From Thalassospira sp. HJ (GTDB lineage Bacteria > Pseudomonadota > Alphaproteobacteria > Rhodospirillales > Thalassospiraceae), in NCBI RefSeq assembly GCF_000948415.1, contig NZ_JYII01000010.1, positions 496,001 to 560,000 of the forward strand: a DNA stretch of 64,000 bases, in the 5' to 3' direction. The translations under genes and the position numbers were made by a program. A model generated the notes under the pieces. That model was not told where the DNA came from. It was given only the letters and a program-made list of their open reading frames with translations, and did not search any database. This document shows positions 1-9,020 of this stretch, one piece after another; the first letter of the stretch is position 1; the number at the start of each line of letters is the position of its first letter.

Positions 1-42
1 GGTCGCGGCATCCTGTGCGGTCCATAAAACAGCCTGCGTCAT
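1..42 (-). CDS. murF: MurF, UDP-MurNAc-tripeptide:D-Ala-D-Ala ligase (5' end only)
   Basis: Only the first 14 codons lie in the window; the gene continues past position 1. The ATG reads out from position 42 and gives MTQAVLWTAQDAAT, which resembles the start of alphaproteobacterial MurF. A purine-rich stretch (GAAAAGAAAG) lies just upstream. It follows murE by 59 bp on the same strand, as in other dcw clusters. MurF adds the D-Ala-D-Ala dipeptide to the muropeptide in the cytoplasm. The call rests on this short N-terminus plus gene order. Confidence 0.75.
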   Translation of the reverse strand, partial: MTQAVLWTAQDAAT

Positions 43-101
43 AACGTCACTTTCTTTTCGCTCAGACCATCACGGCCAAAGCGCCGTAACGGGAATTAAG
101 G

Positions 102-1589
102 TCAGTTGCCACCTGCAAGGATGCTACGGGCAACGGATGCATCATCGAATGGAAGGACCGTATCACCGACAACCTGGCCTCTTTCATGGCCTTTTCCGGC
201 GATAATAAGGACATCGTTGCGCTGAAGAATGCCAATGCCCCGTTTGATCGCTTCGGCGCGATCACCGATCTCGACGGCACCTTCGCATTTTTCCTTGATC
301 GCGGCACGAATGGTGGCAGGATCTTCGCTGCGCGGATTGTCATCGGTGATGATGGCAATATCGGCAAAGTCGTGGGCAACCTGTCCCATCAACGGGCGTT
401 TGCCGACGTCACGGTCTCCACCGGCCCCCAATACACAAACAAGGCGGCCTTTGCAATGCGGACGGACGGCCTTGATCACGGTTTCAAGCGCATCTGGCGT
501 ATGGGCATAATCAACAAAGACCGGTGCGCCAAAGCTGGTTTTGCCAACCAGTTCAAGACGACCGCGCACCCCTTCAAGTTTTTCAAGCGCAAGAACAGCC
601 TGATCAAGGTCCGCACCCGATGCCACAACGATGGAAAGGGCGGCCAGTGCGTTCATCACCTGGAAGCTGCCCATCAGCGGCAGGTGGATGCTGTATTCGC
701 CCTTGTTCGCGGCAAGGCGGATCTGGGTGCCGGTGCTGTCAGGGGTTGCCTTGATCAGCTTGATGTCATCGGCGTTCTGGCCATAGGACATCACATTGAT
801 ACCGCGCTTGGCGCAAAGCTCTTTCAGAAGGCCGAACTGTTCGACATCGGCATTAAGCACTGCCGTACCGTCCGTGACCAGAAGGTCCGAGAACAGGCGG
901 GCCTTGGCGGCAAAGTATTTTTCAAACGTGCCGTGATAATCAAGATGATCACGCGACAGGTTGGTAAAGGCGGCTACCGTGACCTTGACGCCATCAAGGC
1001 GGTACTGGTCAAGCCCGTGCGAGCTTGCTTCCATTGCGACATGGGTGACACCGATGCCACACATTTCATCAAGGCTTTGATGCAGGGCGACCGGATCCGG
1101 CGTGGTCAGCGAGCCGGGAATTTTCGCACCCGCTGCACGAATGCCAAGGGTCCCGATCGATCCCGACATATTGCCCAAGATCGTCCAGAGCTGTTCGGTA
1201 AAGATTGCGGTCGATGTTTTGCCGTTCGTACCGGTGATCGCTGCAATGTTTGCCGGTTGCTGGCCGTAAAAACGGGCAGCCAACTGGGCATAGCGTTTGC
1301 GCGGATTTTCCACCGGGATCAGCGGAACCGTGGGGGCTGCCGGTCTTGGTGTGCCGTCCTTTGCCAGGATGGCGGCGGCACCAAGCTTGATCGCATCAGC
1401 GATATACTTGGACCCGTCATCACGTGCACCGGACAGGGCGGCAAACATATAGCCATCCTTCACAGTGCGTGAGTCTGCTGTCAGGCCCGTGATATCCGGG
1501 TCCTGTCCTTCGGCATGTTTCAATGCCGCCTGATCACCTGCCATGAGCTCAGAAAGACGCAAGTTTGCGCTCCCCCTTGCGAAGTTCAA
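102..1589 (-). CDS. murE: MurE, UDP-MurNAc-L-Ala-D-Glu:meso-DAP ligase
   Basis: Cytoplasmic ATP-dependent ligase adding the third stem-peptide residue in peptidoglycan synthesis. The 495-residue length is normal. The Mur-ligase P-loop GTNGKTS lies near residues 120-126. A DNPR motif near residue 420, known to mark selectivity for meso-diaminopimelate, is present (TDDNPRSEDP), so DAP is the inferred substrate. The chosen start overlaps the end of ftsI by 41 bp because the conserved RLSELM segment lies upstream of the alternative ATG at 1544. That internal ATG would avoid the overlap but would remove conserved sequence. It lies in a tight minus-strand dcw operon and is probably translationally coupled to ftsI. 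Confidence 0.96.
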   Translation of the reverse strand: MNFARGSANLRLSELMAGDQAALKHAEGQDPDITGLTADSRTVKDGYMFAALSGARDDGSKYIADAIKLGAAAILAKDGTPRPAAPTVPLIPVENPRKRYAQLAARFYGQQPANIAAITGTNGKTSTAIFTEQLWTILGNMSGSIGTLGIRAAGAKIPGSLTTPDPVALHQSLDEMCGIGVTHVAMEASSHGLDQYRLDGVKVTVAAFTNLSRDHLDYHGTFEKYFAAKARLFSDLLVTDGTAVLNADVEQFGLLKELCAKRGINVMSYGQNADDIKLIKATPDSTGTQIRLAANKGEYSIHLPLMGSFQVMNALAALSIVVASGADLDQAVLALEKLEGVRGRLELVGKTSFGAPVFVDYAHTPDALETVIKAVRPHCKGRLVCVLGAGGDRDVGKRPLMGQVAHDFADIAIITDDNPRSEDPATIRAAIKEKCEGAVEIGDRAEAIKRGIGILQRNDVLIIAGKGHERGQVVGDTVLPFDDASVARSILAGGN

Positions 1590-3267
1590 TCTGCAACGCT
1601 TGCTCTATTTCCGGCGCCTTCGCATTCGCCGGTTCAATGCCCAAAAGGGGAGCAATACGTGTCACAACCTTGCCAACGGCAGGGGCGGACACCCAACCTG
1701 CTGTGGCAAATCCATAAGTTTCTTTGGTGCCTTTGGGCTCGTCCAACGTCACCAGAACCACGTATTTCGGGTCCTGCATCGGGAAGGCGGCGACAAAGGT
1801 CGACATGCGGGCGTTCTTGACGTAGCGCCCGTTCACGAGTTTTTCCGAGGTGCCGGTCTTCCCGCCAAGGAAGTAACCCGCCACTTCGGCCTTCTTGCCA
1901 GAACCTTCGGTGACGACCAGTCGCATCAGGCGACGAAGTTGTTCCGAGGTTTTCTGGGAAAACACACGTTCGCCTGCCGGTGCGCCATCCTGCTTAAGGA
2001 TGGTCGCCGGGCGACGAATGCCACCATTGACGATGGTGGAAATGCCACTGACAACCTGAAGCGGGGTGATGGCGAGACCATGACCGAACGAAATCGTCAT
2101 GGTGTTGATCTCGCGCCACGGATTGGGCACAAGCGGCCCGCCGACTTCAGGAAGCTCGATCTGCGGTTTGTCGAGCATGCCAAGCTTTTTAAGGTATTTG
2201 CGCTGGTTCTCGCCGCCAAAGGCCATCGCCATGCGGGCCGATCCAATGTTCGAGCTGTGAACAAGGATTTCCGGCAGGGTCAGCCAGCGGTTTTCGGCGT
2301 GATAATCGCGAATGCGGAAACCACCAATCGCCAGCGGTTCCGTTGCGTCATAGACCGAGTTCAGCGTGGAAGTGCCGGTTTCAAGGGCGATTGCGGTGTT
2401 AAACAGCTTGAACACCGAGCCCATTTCATAAACGCCAAGCGTGGACCGGTTAAAGCGTGCATCGGCCGGTGCCTGACCCGGACGGTGCGGATCAAAGTTC
2501 GGAAGCGACGTCATGGCGATGACTTCGCCGGTATAGACATCCATCACCAAGCCCGCAGCACCAACTGCGCTATAGGTTTCCATCGCGGTTTCGACTTCTT
2601 CCTCAAGCGCGTATTGCACCCGGGTATCAAGCGAAAGCTGCAACGGACCGTTATTGATACGAAGCTCGTTATCAAACTCGCGTTCGGCCCCGGCGATGCC
2701 GTTATTGTCGATATCGGTAAAGCCCAGCGCGTGCGACAGCAAACGACCATGCGGGTAAACGCGACGTTCTTCACGTTGGAAGTTCAGGCCGGGAATACCC
2801 AGCGAGTTGACTTCATATTGCTGTTCCGGCGTCAGGTTGCGGCGCAGCCAGACAAACGCCTTGCGCGAGCTCAGGTGACGGATCAACGTATCACGATCAA
2901 GGTCGGGCAAGACGGTCAGAAGAAGGTCGGCTGATTCAACCGGATCCTTGACGACACGGGCATCGGCATAAAGCGAATTGGTCGGAAGATCGGTCGCGAG
3001 CAACATGCCGTTGCGATCAACGATATCGGCGCGCTCGGTCTTGAGTTCGCGGGTATCAGTGCCAGACGCGACAGCCGGCTCGTTACCCTGGCGCAGGACC
3101 GATGCATCAACCAGACCATAGGTGATCCAGCAAAAACCGATGATGAACATCGCGCCGGTAATGAAGATGCGGTTGCGCGCGGTTTCAAGCGCCAGGCGCT
3201 CACGCTGATCCGGGCCGAGTTCCGGACGATCACCACGCAGCCAGTATGAGAAACGGGTCAGGCTCAT
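1549..3267 (-). CDS. ftsI: FtsI/PBP3, septal peptidoglycan transpeptidase
   Basis: Class B penicillin-binding protein that cross-links septal peptidoglycan in the periplasm as part of the divisome. A short cytoplasmic tail precedes one N-terminal membrane anchor (about residues 33-52). The PBP dimerisation domain follows, then the transpeptidase domain with all three motifs: SVFK (nucleophile S284, K287), SSN (338-340) and KTGT (470-473). At 572 residues it is of usual length. The start overlaps the ftsL stop by 4 bp, typical of coupled translation. Nothing is missing or broken. Confidence 0.96.
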   Translation of the reverse strand: MSLTRFSYWLRGDRPELGPDQRERLALETARNRIFITGAMFIIGFCWITYGLVDASVLRQGNEPAVASGTDTRELKTERADIVDRNGMLLATDLPTNSLYADARVVKDPVESADLLLTVLPDLDRDTLIRHLSSRKAFVWLRRNLTPEQQYEVNSLGIPGLNFQREERRVYPHGRLLSHALGFTDIDNNGIAGAEREFDNELRINNGPLQLSLDTRVQYALEEEVETAMETYSAVGAAGLVMDVYTGEVIAMTSLPNFDPHRPGQAPADARFNRSTLGVYEMGSVFKLFNTAIALETGTSTLNSVYDATEPLAIGGFRIRDYHAENRWLTLPEILVHSSNIGSARMAMAFGGENQRKYLKKLGMLDKPQIELPEVGGPLVPNPWREINTMTISFGHGLAITPLQVVSGISTIVNGGIRRPATILKQDGAPAGERVFSQKTSEQLRRLMRLVVTEGSGKKAEVAGYFLGGKTGTSEKLVNGRYVKNARMSTFVAAFPMQDPKYVVLVTLDEPKGTKETYGFATAGWVSAPAVGKVVTRIAPLLGIEPANAKAPEIEQALQIELRKGERKLASF

Positions 3268-3695
3268 TGTGCGCCCCCCGTGTCTGCGGCAACGGACGGT
3301 GCATCAATGATCATGCTGTCAGCGGCTTCGTCATACATCAGATCACCCGGACGGGCGCGCGGGACGGGCATGAAGGCAACAGCTTCGCCGAACTTGTCGA
3401 TGCGATACTGATGCAGATCGGCGTCTTCGGGCAGATCGTTGATGCTTGCCATCTGAAGCACTTCAATTTGCGCAAGGCTCAGATACTGTTTGGACAGGCG
3501 CTCGATCCGTTCTGGATTGTTCAGATAGCTCCATTCGGCCTGAAGCACATGGATGCTTTCCTGTTCGGCCAGAATGTCGGACTGGATGTCGGCGTAGCGC
3601 TTTTCAAGACGTTCGACCTGATGGCTGACCCAATAGGTGCCAGTGCCGATCAGGATGGTCAGGACGAGGCCAATGATGGTTACCGCACGGGTCAT
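3264..3695 (-). CDS. ftsL: FtsL, small divisome membrane protein
   Basis: A 143-residue bitopic protein: a short N-terminus, one hydrophobic segment (about residues 4-23) and a coiled-coil-prone region with a glutamate-rich heptad pattern (about 25-70). FtsL sequences are poorly conserved, so the call rests on topology, size and position between rsmH and ftsI. It overlaps rsmH and ftsI by 4 bp each. In known systems FtsL partners FtsB/FtsQ and activates FtsWI. The Pro/Asp-rich C-terminal tail (about 95-143) is longer than in E. coli FtsL. Confidence 0.88.
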   Translation of the reverse strand: MTRAVTIIGLVLTILIGTGTYWVSHQVERLEKRYADIQSDILAEQESIHVLQAEWSYLNNPERIERLSKQYLSLAQIEVLQMASINDLPEDADLHQYRIDKFGEAVAFMPVPRARPGDLMYDEAADSMIIDAPSVAADTGGAQ

Positions 3696-4678
3696 TTGTG
3701 ACCTCCCTGCGATGTGGCGGGTTGCTCGTTGCGGGCAACTGCGCGCAGCTTGGCCGAACGCGCACGCGGATTGGCGCGAATTTCGTCTTTCTGACCGGTT
3801 ACGGCCTTGCGCGTGATGGTCGAAAAGGTCGGAATGGCGACTTCCGGTTCGCCGGGCAGGCGGCGCGACATCTTGTTCGGATCGCCGGAGCGTTCCTTCA
3901 TGAATGTTTTGACCTGGCGGTCTTCCAGCGAGTGGAAGGTCACGACCACAAGACGGCCGCCCGGTTTCAGTAGGTTTTCGGCGGCATCCATGGCGCGTTC
4001 AAGTTCGCCAAGCTCGTCATTCACATAAATCCGCAGCGCCTGGAAGGTGCGGGTCGCCGGATCAATCCCGTCCTTGGATTTGCGCACGACAGAACGCACC
4101 GCACGGGCGAGTTGGGATGTCGTCGTGAAGGGTTCTTCAGAACGAAGTTCGACAATCTTGCGCGCGACCTTGCGTGATGCGCGTTCCTCGCCATAGCGAT
4201 AAACGACATTGGCAATGTCTTCTTCTTCGGCGGTGTTGACGAAGTCTGCCGCGGTCGGGCCGGACATCGACATGCGCATATCAAGCGGGCCGTCTTCACG
4301 GAACGAGAACCCGCGATCCGCCTGATCAAGCTGCATGGATGAAACGCCGATATCAAGGACGATACCATCAACCTGTTCTGGCCCGGCTTCGGGGATCAGG
4401 CGGCCCATATCGCCAAAGCAGCCCTCGACCATATGGAAGCGACCGTCATATTCGCTCTCAAGCTTTTTGCCGGTGGCAACCGCAGTCGGATCACGGTCAA
4501 TGCCGTAAAGTTCGCACTTGGCGGAATCAAGAATGGCGCGGGAGTAACCGCCTGCGCCAAAGGTACCGTCAACCATGATCTCGCCGTCATGCGGTGCTAG
4601 GGCTTCTAGGACTTCGCGCAGCAGGACCGGCTTGTGTGGACGGTCTTCGGTGGCAAAGCTCAGATCGTTGTTGCTCAT
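3692..4678 (-). CDS. rsmH: RsmH, 16S rRNA m4C1402 N4-methyltransferase
   Basis: SAM-dependent methyltransferase for C1402 in the ribosomal P site (formerly MraW). The N-terminal HKPVLLREVLEAL and the SAM-binding VDGTFGAGGYSRA (about residues 36-48) are diagnostic. GIVLDIGVSSMQLDQADRGF and VVTFHSLEDRQVK further along are also family hallmarks. Length 328 aa is standard. It overlaps mraZ and ftsL by 4 bp each, placing it second in the dcw operon as in most bacteria. Confidence 0.97.
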   Translation of the reverse strand: MSNNDLSFATEDRPHKPVLLREVLEALAPHDGEIMVDGTFGAGGYSRAILDSAKCELYGIDRDPTAVATGKKLESEYDGRFHMVEGCFGDMGRLIPEAGPEQVDGIVLDIGVSSMQLDQADRGFSFREDGPLDMRMSMSGPTAADFVNTAEEEDIANVVYRYGEERASRKVARKIVELRSEEPFTTTSQLARAVRSVVRKSKDGIDPATRTFQALRIYVNDELGELERAMDAAENLLKPGGRLVVVTFHSLEDRQVKTFMKERSGDPNKMSRRLPGEPEVAIPTFSTITRKAVTGQKDEIRANPRARSAKLRAVARNEQPATSQGGHK

Positions 4679-5178
4679 GATGCGTCTTCCTCATCCGAGG
4701 TGCCGGGACGTGCACCTTTGGGGAGTTCACTCATCGGTTTGAGCTTCAAAGTCGCACCACGATTGAGCGTGCGGGTCCGGCTGGCTTCTTGCAGGGGCTT
4801 GAAGATGTCAGGGTTCCACAGGCGGAAGGTGCGACCACGGCCGACAAAGGCGACCTGGTCTTCGATACGGGCAAATTCGATCAGTTCTGCGGGCAGAATG
4901 ATACGACCTTCACCGTCGTAAGGAAGCATATGCGAGGAACCAAGGATGGTGTCTGCCAGATCATCGGCTTCGTCAGAGAACATGTCGAGTTCATCAAGCG
5001 ATGCGGCAATGCGCTCCATGTGGCTGTGGCTACAGCCTTCAAGCGCGCTTTCCTTGTGGGATTGATACAGGTAGATGCCGGCGAATTCTTCGTTATCGAG
5101 GGCCGCACGGAACCGCTTGGGGACGGATACGCGTCCCTTCCGGTCCAGCTTGTGAATGTGCGTCCCTGTGAACAGCAC
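4675..5178 (-). CDS. mraZ: MraZ, dcw-operon transcription factor
   Basis: First gene of the dcw cluster. MraZ proteins carry two AbrB/MraZ-type DNA-binding repeats and autoregulate the operon. The N-terminal repeat begins LDRKGRVSVPKRFR (about residues 12-25) and the second has DGEGRIILPAELIEFA. The start is GTG at 5178, preceded by AGGGGA at 8-bp spacing; an ATG at 5186 is out of frame. At 167 aa it is slightly longer than E. coli MraZ, the excess being an acidic C-terminal tail. The ATGGG array upstream of this gene fits known MraZ targets. Confidence 0.96.
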   Translation of the reverse strand: MLFTGTHIHKLDRKGRVSVPKRFRAALDNEEFAGIYLYQSHKESALEGCSHSHMERIAASLDELDMFSDEADDLADTILGSSHMLPYDGEGRIILPAELIEFARIEDQVAFVGRGRTFRLWNPDIFKPLQEASRTRTLNRGATLKLKPMSELPKGARPGTSDEEDAS

Positions 5179-5707
5179 TTCGCCATTCCCCTGATCAAAA
5201 ACCCGATCTCAGAACACAGGACCCGGTTGGGCTGTCTTGCGACGGTGATGCGTCTGAAATGGATATGCCCCGCATGGCACGGAATTTGTACCTCTTTATG
5301 GGGTACCATGGGAAATGATGGGGGTCAATGGGATTTGATGGGCTGAATTATGACGTTTTGGCGCTTTCCGAGGGTTCCTGCGGTATATGCAAAAAGGCTG
5401 AACTCGGCCAAAAATCCCGGAAAACCGGTGCTGCTCCTTCTTCTGCCCATGAAATCCCAAATCCGTTCCATGGGTACCCATGGGAAGACCATCGAAAAAC
5501 CGGAATTTGGGTTTTGATGGACCTGCTACGAAATCGGGTTTGGATTGGGTGTCGAAGACAATTTGCGATTTGATGGCCAATCGGGTTTGATGCGCGGGCA
5601 AACTCCTGCAAAATGTCAAAACGATCCTGAATGGTCTTTTTGATCTGCCATCAGGATTGAAATATGGCCCCGAACGGGGCGCGATCATCTGGCGCGGGGC
5701 AGCGTCA
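5179..5707. other. Intergenic control region between mraZ and the EF-hand gene
   Basis: This 529-bp divergent region has no convincing gene; short reading frames inside it lack family features. It holds the five-box ATGGG array (5299-5342). Further right is a 16-bp perfect palindrome, CCATGGGTACCCATGG (5468-5483), which includes two more ATGGG boxes 10 bp apart. Promoters for the dcw operon and for the EF-hand gene must lie here, but no strong -35/-10 pair stands out by eye. Confidence 0.6.
5299..5342. promoter_or_regulatory. mraZ: Candidate MraZ operator: five ATGGG boxes at 10-bp period
   Basis: On the plus strand TGGG begins at 5299, 5309, 5319, 5329 and 5339, each preceded by A, so five ATGGG boxes are spaced by exactly one helical turn. 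E. coli MraZ is known to bind a series of TGGGN boxes separated by 5-nt spacers upstream of its own gene, which is the same period. The array lies 121-164 bp upstream of the mraZ GTG. The boxes read on the strand opposite mraZ. Confidence 0.7.
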
Positions 5708-6499
5708 GTGAAACGAAGGAAGCGATTGTTGCGGATAAAAGCTGCCATTCTATTAATGGGTTGCGCATTCTCCTGTGCCGTTCTGGTCTCCGGACTGATC
5801 CCGGTCAGTGGCGGGGTGGCGTCTGCGCAGGGGCTTGGTCTTGACCCGGCTGGTGGCGGATCAAACTCGCCGGAAGTTTCATCGCCACAGATGCGTGAAT
5901 TGCTGCCGCTCATCATGCAGCAGATGCAAAACAATCCGGAACTGATGTCGCAGTTCGGTCTGGGCGGACTTTCGGGGTTAAACGGTCTTGATGGGGCTGG
6001 TTCGGGTACCGGTGTGCCTGGCATGACCGGTGATGGGGTTGGCAATATCCCCGGTCTGAGCGAAGCAATTGCTAAGGCTCTTGCCCAACAAAATGGCGGA
6101 GCAGGTGTTGCACCGTCCGGCATCCCTGAACAGGTCAAGGTGTATCGCGAGCAGTATCATCCAATCGATATCGATCAGGATGGGCGGATCAGCGCGGATG
6201 AGGCTGCTGCCTATACCAGCTGGATGTTCCGCCGGCGTGATATCAGCGGGGATAACGTTCTGGTCGCGCGCGAATTTGCCGCGGTTGAAAAGCTGCCCGG
6301 TTCTGCAGAGGCCAATCGTCAAAGGCTGCGTACCGAAAGTCGCCGTCTTGATCTTTTGTTCCCTGAATATGATGCCGATGGTGACAAGATGATCACCAAG
6401 GATGAGTTCATGGCAAAGGTTCGCGCGACATATGATGAAAAACGCGGATCGGACGCCGATATTGATCCGTTTTCCTTCCAGACGGTGCTGCCGTTTTAA
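5708..6499 (+). CDS. Exported EF-hand calcium-binding protein
   Basis: Starts at GTG 5708 (VKRRKRLLRIK), giving a basic n-region and a hydrophobic core ending near ASAQG, a good Sec signal peptide. A TTG start 51 bp upstream is possible but would add a non-signal leader. After a Gly/Leu-rich linker and an MREL...MQQMQNNPELM helix come EF-hand loops: DIDQDGRISADEA (canonical), RRDISGDNVLVAREF (degenerate) and EYDADGDKMITKDEF (canonical). It probably binds Ca2+ in the periplasm or outside the cell. The partner is unknown. It is divergent from mraZ and not obviously in an operon. Confidence 0.75.
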   Translation: MKRRKRLLRIKAAILLMGCAFSCAVLVSGLIPVSGGVASAQGLGLDPAGGGSNSPEVSSPQMRELLPLIMQQMQNNPELMSQFGLGGLSGLNGLDGAGSGTGVPGMTGDGVGNIPGLSEAIAKALAQQNGGAGVAPSGIPEQVKVYREQYHPIDIDQDGRISADEAAAYTSWMFRRRDISGDNVLVAREFAAVEKLPGSAEANRQRLRTESRRLDLLFPEYDADGDKMITKDEFMAKVRATYDEKRGSDADIDPFSFQTVLPF

Positions 6500-6593
6500 T
6501 GGCATCTTGATCCGAAACGCATTCATCACATGACAAGCAACAGATAAACTGGCATCGGTATTGATCGGTAAGCCGGAAGAGACGGAGAGGCTC

Positions 6594-7655
6594 ATGGACA
6601 CCAACGAATTCTTTGCCCCGGTGCGCGCAAGCGCCGATGACGGCAATACAGCAGGTCCGGCGACCTCCGAAGGTGCTGCGAGTGCTGACAGTGGTGAAAC
6701 TGCTGCAACCAATGTGGTGAGCGAGCAATCAGTGGCCAAACCGGCGGCACCCAAGGCCGAACGTCTTCCGGTTTGGGTGGATTTGCATGCGCCGACGTCA
6801 GAGGAAATTCACGAGATCGAAGAGCGCTTTGGTATCGAGATGCCAACCCGTGAAGAAATGCAGGAAATTGAGCTGTCCTCGCGTCTTTATGACGAAGACG
6901 GCGCGCTGTTCATGACGGTCTCGGTTCTGACCAAGGCAACCACCGATGCGCCGCAAACAACTGCAGTTACCTTTATTCTTGTCAAAAAGACCCTGATCAC
7001 TGTGCGCTATGCCGACCCGGTGCCGTTCAAGACCTTTATCCGGCGCGTCAAACGCAGCCCGTCGCTTGCCAATAGTGCCGAGGCGGTTCTGTTTGGCCTG
7101 CTTGAACAGATTGTCGATCGGCTGGCTGATTTGATGGAGCAAACCGCGACCGACCTTGAAAACCTGTCCAATCAGGTCTTTATCAGCCCCGAAGAACAGG
7201 GATCAGATCGCGATCATCGTGAAACCCTGCGTCAGATCGGGCGTACCGGCAACCTCTCGGGCAAGGCCAAGGACAGTCTTTTGAACCTGCATCGTTTGGG
7301 TTTGTTCCTCTCGACCCAGGCGCGGCTGAAAAAGGACGCCAAGGCACGGCTCAAGATCCTGTCGCGCGATATCGTTTCGATCACCGAACACGCCAATTTC
7401 ATCGCCAACAAGGTGACCTTCCTGCTTGATGCGACGCTGGGCATGATCAGTCTTGAGCAGAACAACATCATCAAGATTTTCTCGGTCGCAGCGGCTGCTT
7501 TCCTGCCGCCGACCCTGATTGCCAGCATCTATGGCATGAACTTCGAATTCATGCCGGAATTGGGGTGGGAGTTCGGATACCCGGTGGCGATTGCCCTGAT
7601 GATCCTCTCTGCCGTCCTGCCGCTTTTGTATTTCAAGCGCAAAGGCTGGCTTTAA
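6594..7655 (+). CDS. CorA-family divalent metal ion transporter
   Basis: Membrane channel family for Mg2+, Co2+ or Zn2+. The large N-terminal cytoplasmic domain is followed by two C-terminal transmembrane helices with the signature GMN motif between them (IASIYGMNFEF) and a basic cytoplasmic end (FKRKGWL). The start at 6594 is preceded by GGAGAGG at good spacing; an in-frame upstream start at 6561 lacks this. The first ~60 residues are Ala/Ser/Thr-rich and not conserved in CorA. The family fit is sure; Mg versus Zn selectivity cannot be read from sequence alone. Confidence 0.93.
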   Translation: MDTNEFFAPVRASADDGNTAGPATSEGAASADSGETAATNVVSEQSVAKPAAPKAERLPVWVDLHAPTSEEIHEIEERFGIEMPTREEMQEIELSSRLYDEDGALFMTVSVLTKATTDAPQTTAVTFILVKKTLITVRYADPVPFKTFIRRVKRSPSLANSAEAVLFGLLEQIVDRLADLMEQTATDLENLSNQVFISPEEQGSDRDHRETLRQIGRTGNLSGKAKDSLLNLHRLGLFLSTQARLKKDAKARLKILSRDIVSITEHANFIANKVTFLLDATLGMISLEQNNIIKIFSVAAAAFLPPTLIASIYGMNFEFMPELGWEFGYPVAIALMILSAVLPLLYFKRKGWL

Positions 7656-7749
7656 GGCATCTGGCAAAATTGGTGGGGCTTCTGTCCTTTCAGACATTCT
7701 TCGTGCTGCTAGATTGACGAGAGCAATTACCTGACTTTGGAGCCCCAAA

Positions 7750-8298
7750 ATGAGCCATCCCGCCCTGATCCTGATTGATTGGCAGCAAGGATTTGATGAC
7801 CTGAATTATTGGGGTAATCGCAATAACCCCAATGCAGAAGCCAATGGGGAGAAGCTGTTGGCATATTGGCGGGCACAAGGGTGGCCGGTTTTCCATGCAA
7901 AGCACGACTCAATAGAGCCACAATCGCGTCTGCATCCCGAACATACTGGCAATGCCTTCAAACCGGGGTTTGAGCCCGTGGGTGATGAGCCGGCCTATGG
8001 CAAGAACGTCAATTCGGCCCTGATCGGAACGGAACTTGAGGCGGATTTGCGCGTACAGGGCATTTCAAAGCTGGTTCTTTGCGGGATCACGACGGATCAT
8101 TGCGTTAATACGACGACGCGCATGGCGGCCAATCTTGGCTTTGACGCGACCATTGCCGCAGATGCCTGCGCGACCTTTGATCGCAGCCTGCCGGATGGGA
8201 GGGTTTTTCCGGCAGATCTGGTGCATGATGTGGCGCTGGCCAGCCTGAATGGCGAGTTTGCGGCGGTCAAAACAGTAAACGAAATTGTGGCGGGCTAA
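7750..8298 (+). CDS. Isochorismatase-like cysteine hydrolase
   Basis: A 182-residue alpha/beta hydrolase of the isochorismatase/nicotinamidase superfamily. The catalytic triad is visible: Asp in LILIDWQQGF (about residue 9), Lys in YGKNVNSALIGT (about 80) and Cys in GITTDHCVNTTTRMA (about 118). Such enzymes hydrolyse amides or carbamates; the substrate cannot be deduced. RBS TTGGAG precedes the ATG. The adjacent flavoprotein lies about 70 bp downstream on the same strand and may be co-transcribed. Confidence 0.88.
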   Translation: MSHPALILIDWQQGFDDLNYWGNRNNPNAEANGEKLLAYWRAQGWPVFHAKHDSIEPQSRLHPEHTGNAFKPGFEPVGDEPAYGKNVNSALIGTELEADLRVQGISKLVLCGITTDHCVNTTTRMAANLGFDATIAADACATFDRSLPDGRVFPADLVHDVALASLNGEFAAVKTVNEIVAG

Positions 8299-8367
8299 TC
8301 AGCAATTGACTTGCGTTCGCAACTCAAGCAGTTTCTGCCTCCAATCCCCGCGAAAGGTGTGCCTGCC

Positions 8368-8988
8368 ATGACGAAAATTGATACCCAGGAAAAACTCCGC
8401 GCCATCTATGGAGAGCCGCTTGGGCTTGCCGCAGCCAAGTGCTTGCCGGCACTTGATCCGCACTGCAAACATTTCATCTCGCTTGCACCCTTTGCCGTGA
8501 TTTCGTCTGCAGATTCTGATGGCAATGCCGATGTCAGCCCGCGCGGCGATGGCCCGGGATTTATCAAGGTGATCGATGACAAGACACTGGTTATGCCGGA
8601 CCGTCCGGGCAACAACCGGGTCGATAGCCTGTCTAACATCATCGATAACCCGAAAGTCGGGATGTTGTTTTTCGTGCCGGGCGTGAATGAAACGCTGCGC
8701 ATTAACGGCATTGCCGAAATCAGCACTGATCCGGAACTACTCGGTTTGTTTGCCGATACGCCGAAGGCACCGATCACCGCGATCAAGATTACGGTCGAGG
8801 AAGCCTTCCTGCACTGTGCCAAGGCCCTGATGCGCTCCAAGCTTTGGGATCCGGAAACCCGGATTGAGCGCAAGACGCTGCCGACCCTGGCCAAAATGAT
8901 CAAGGACCAGACATCGAGCGACTTTGCCGAAGGCACGCAGGAAGAAGCGGACAAATATTTCGCGCAGTCGATCGCCGAGCGCGGTTGA
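8368..8988 (+). CDS. PPOX-class FMN flavoprotein (pyridoxamine-phosphate-oxidase-like)
   Basis: Split-barrel flavin-binding protein of the pyridoxamine 5'-phosphate oxidase superfamily. DVSPRGDGPGFIKVIDDKTL and MPDRPGNNRVDSLSNII (about residues 55-95) match the MSMEG_1061-like subfamily as I remember it. The ATG at 8368 gives 206 residues and has GCGAAAGG upstream; a TTG at 8311 would add 19 residues without support. It is not PdxH itself. The likely role is FMN- or F420-dependent reduction of an unknown small molecule. A strong terminator follows. Confidence 0.85.
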   Translation: MTKIDTQEKLRAIYGEPLGLAAAKCLPALDPHCKHFISLAPFAVISSADSDGNADVSPRGDGPGFIKVIDDKTLVMPDRPGNNRVDSLSNIIDNPKVGMLFFVPGVNETLRINGIAEISTDPELLGLFADTPKAPITAIKITVEEAFLHCAKALMRSKLWDPETRIERKTLPTLAKMIKDQTSSDFAEGTQEEADKYFAQSIAERG

Positions 8989-9020
8989 TCCGTCACGCGC
9001 AATCCAGCGCATTCTATCCG

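Noticed and set aside
1543-2934. A 463-codon plus-strand frame over ftsI
   Set aside because: Shadow of ftsI with no recognisable domain or ribosome site.
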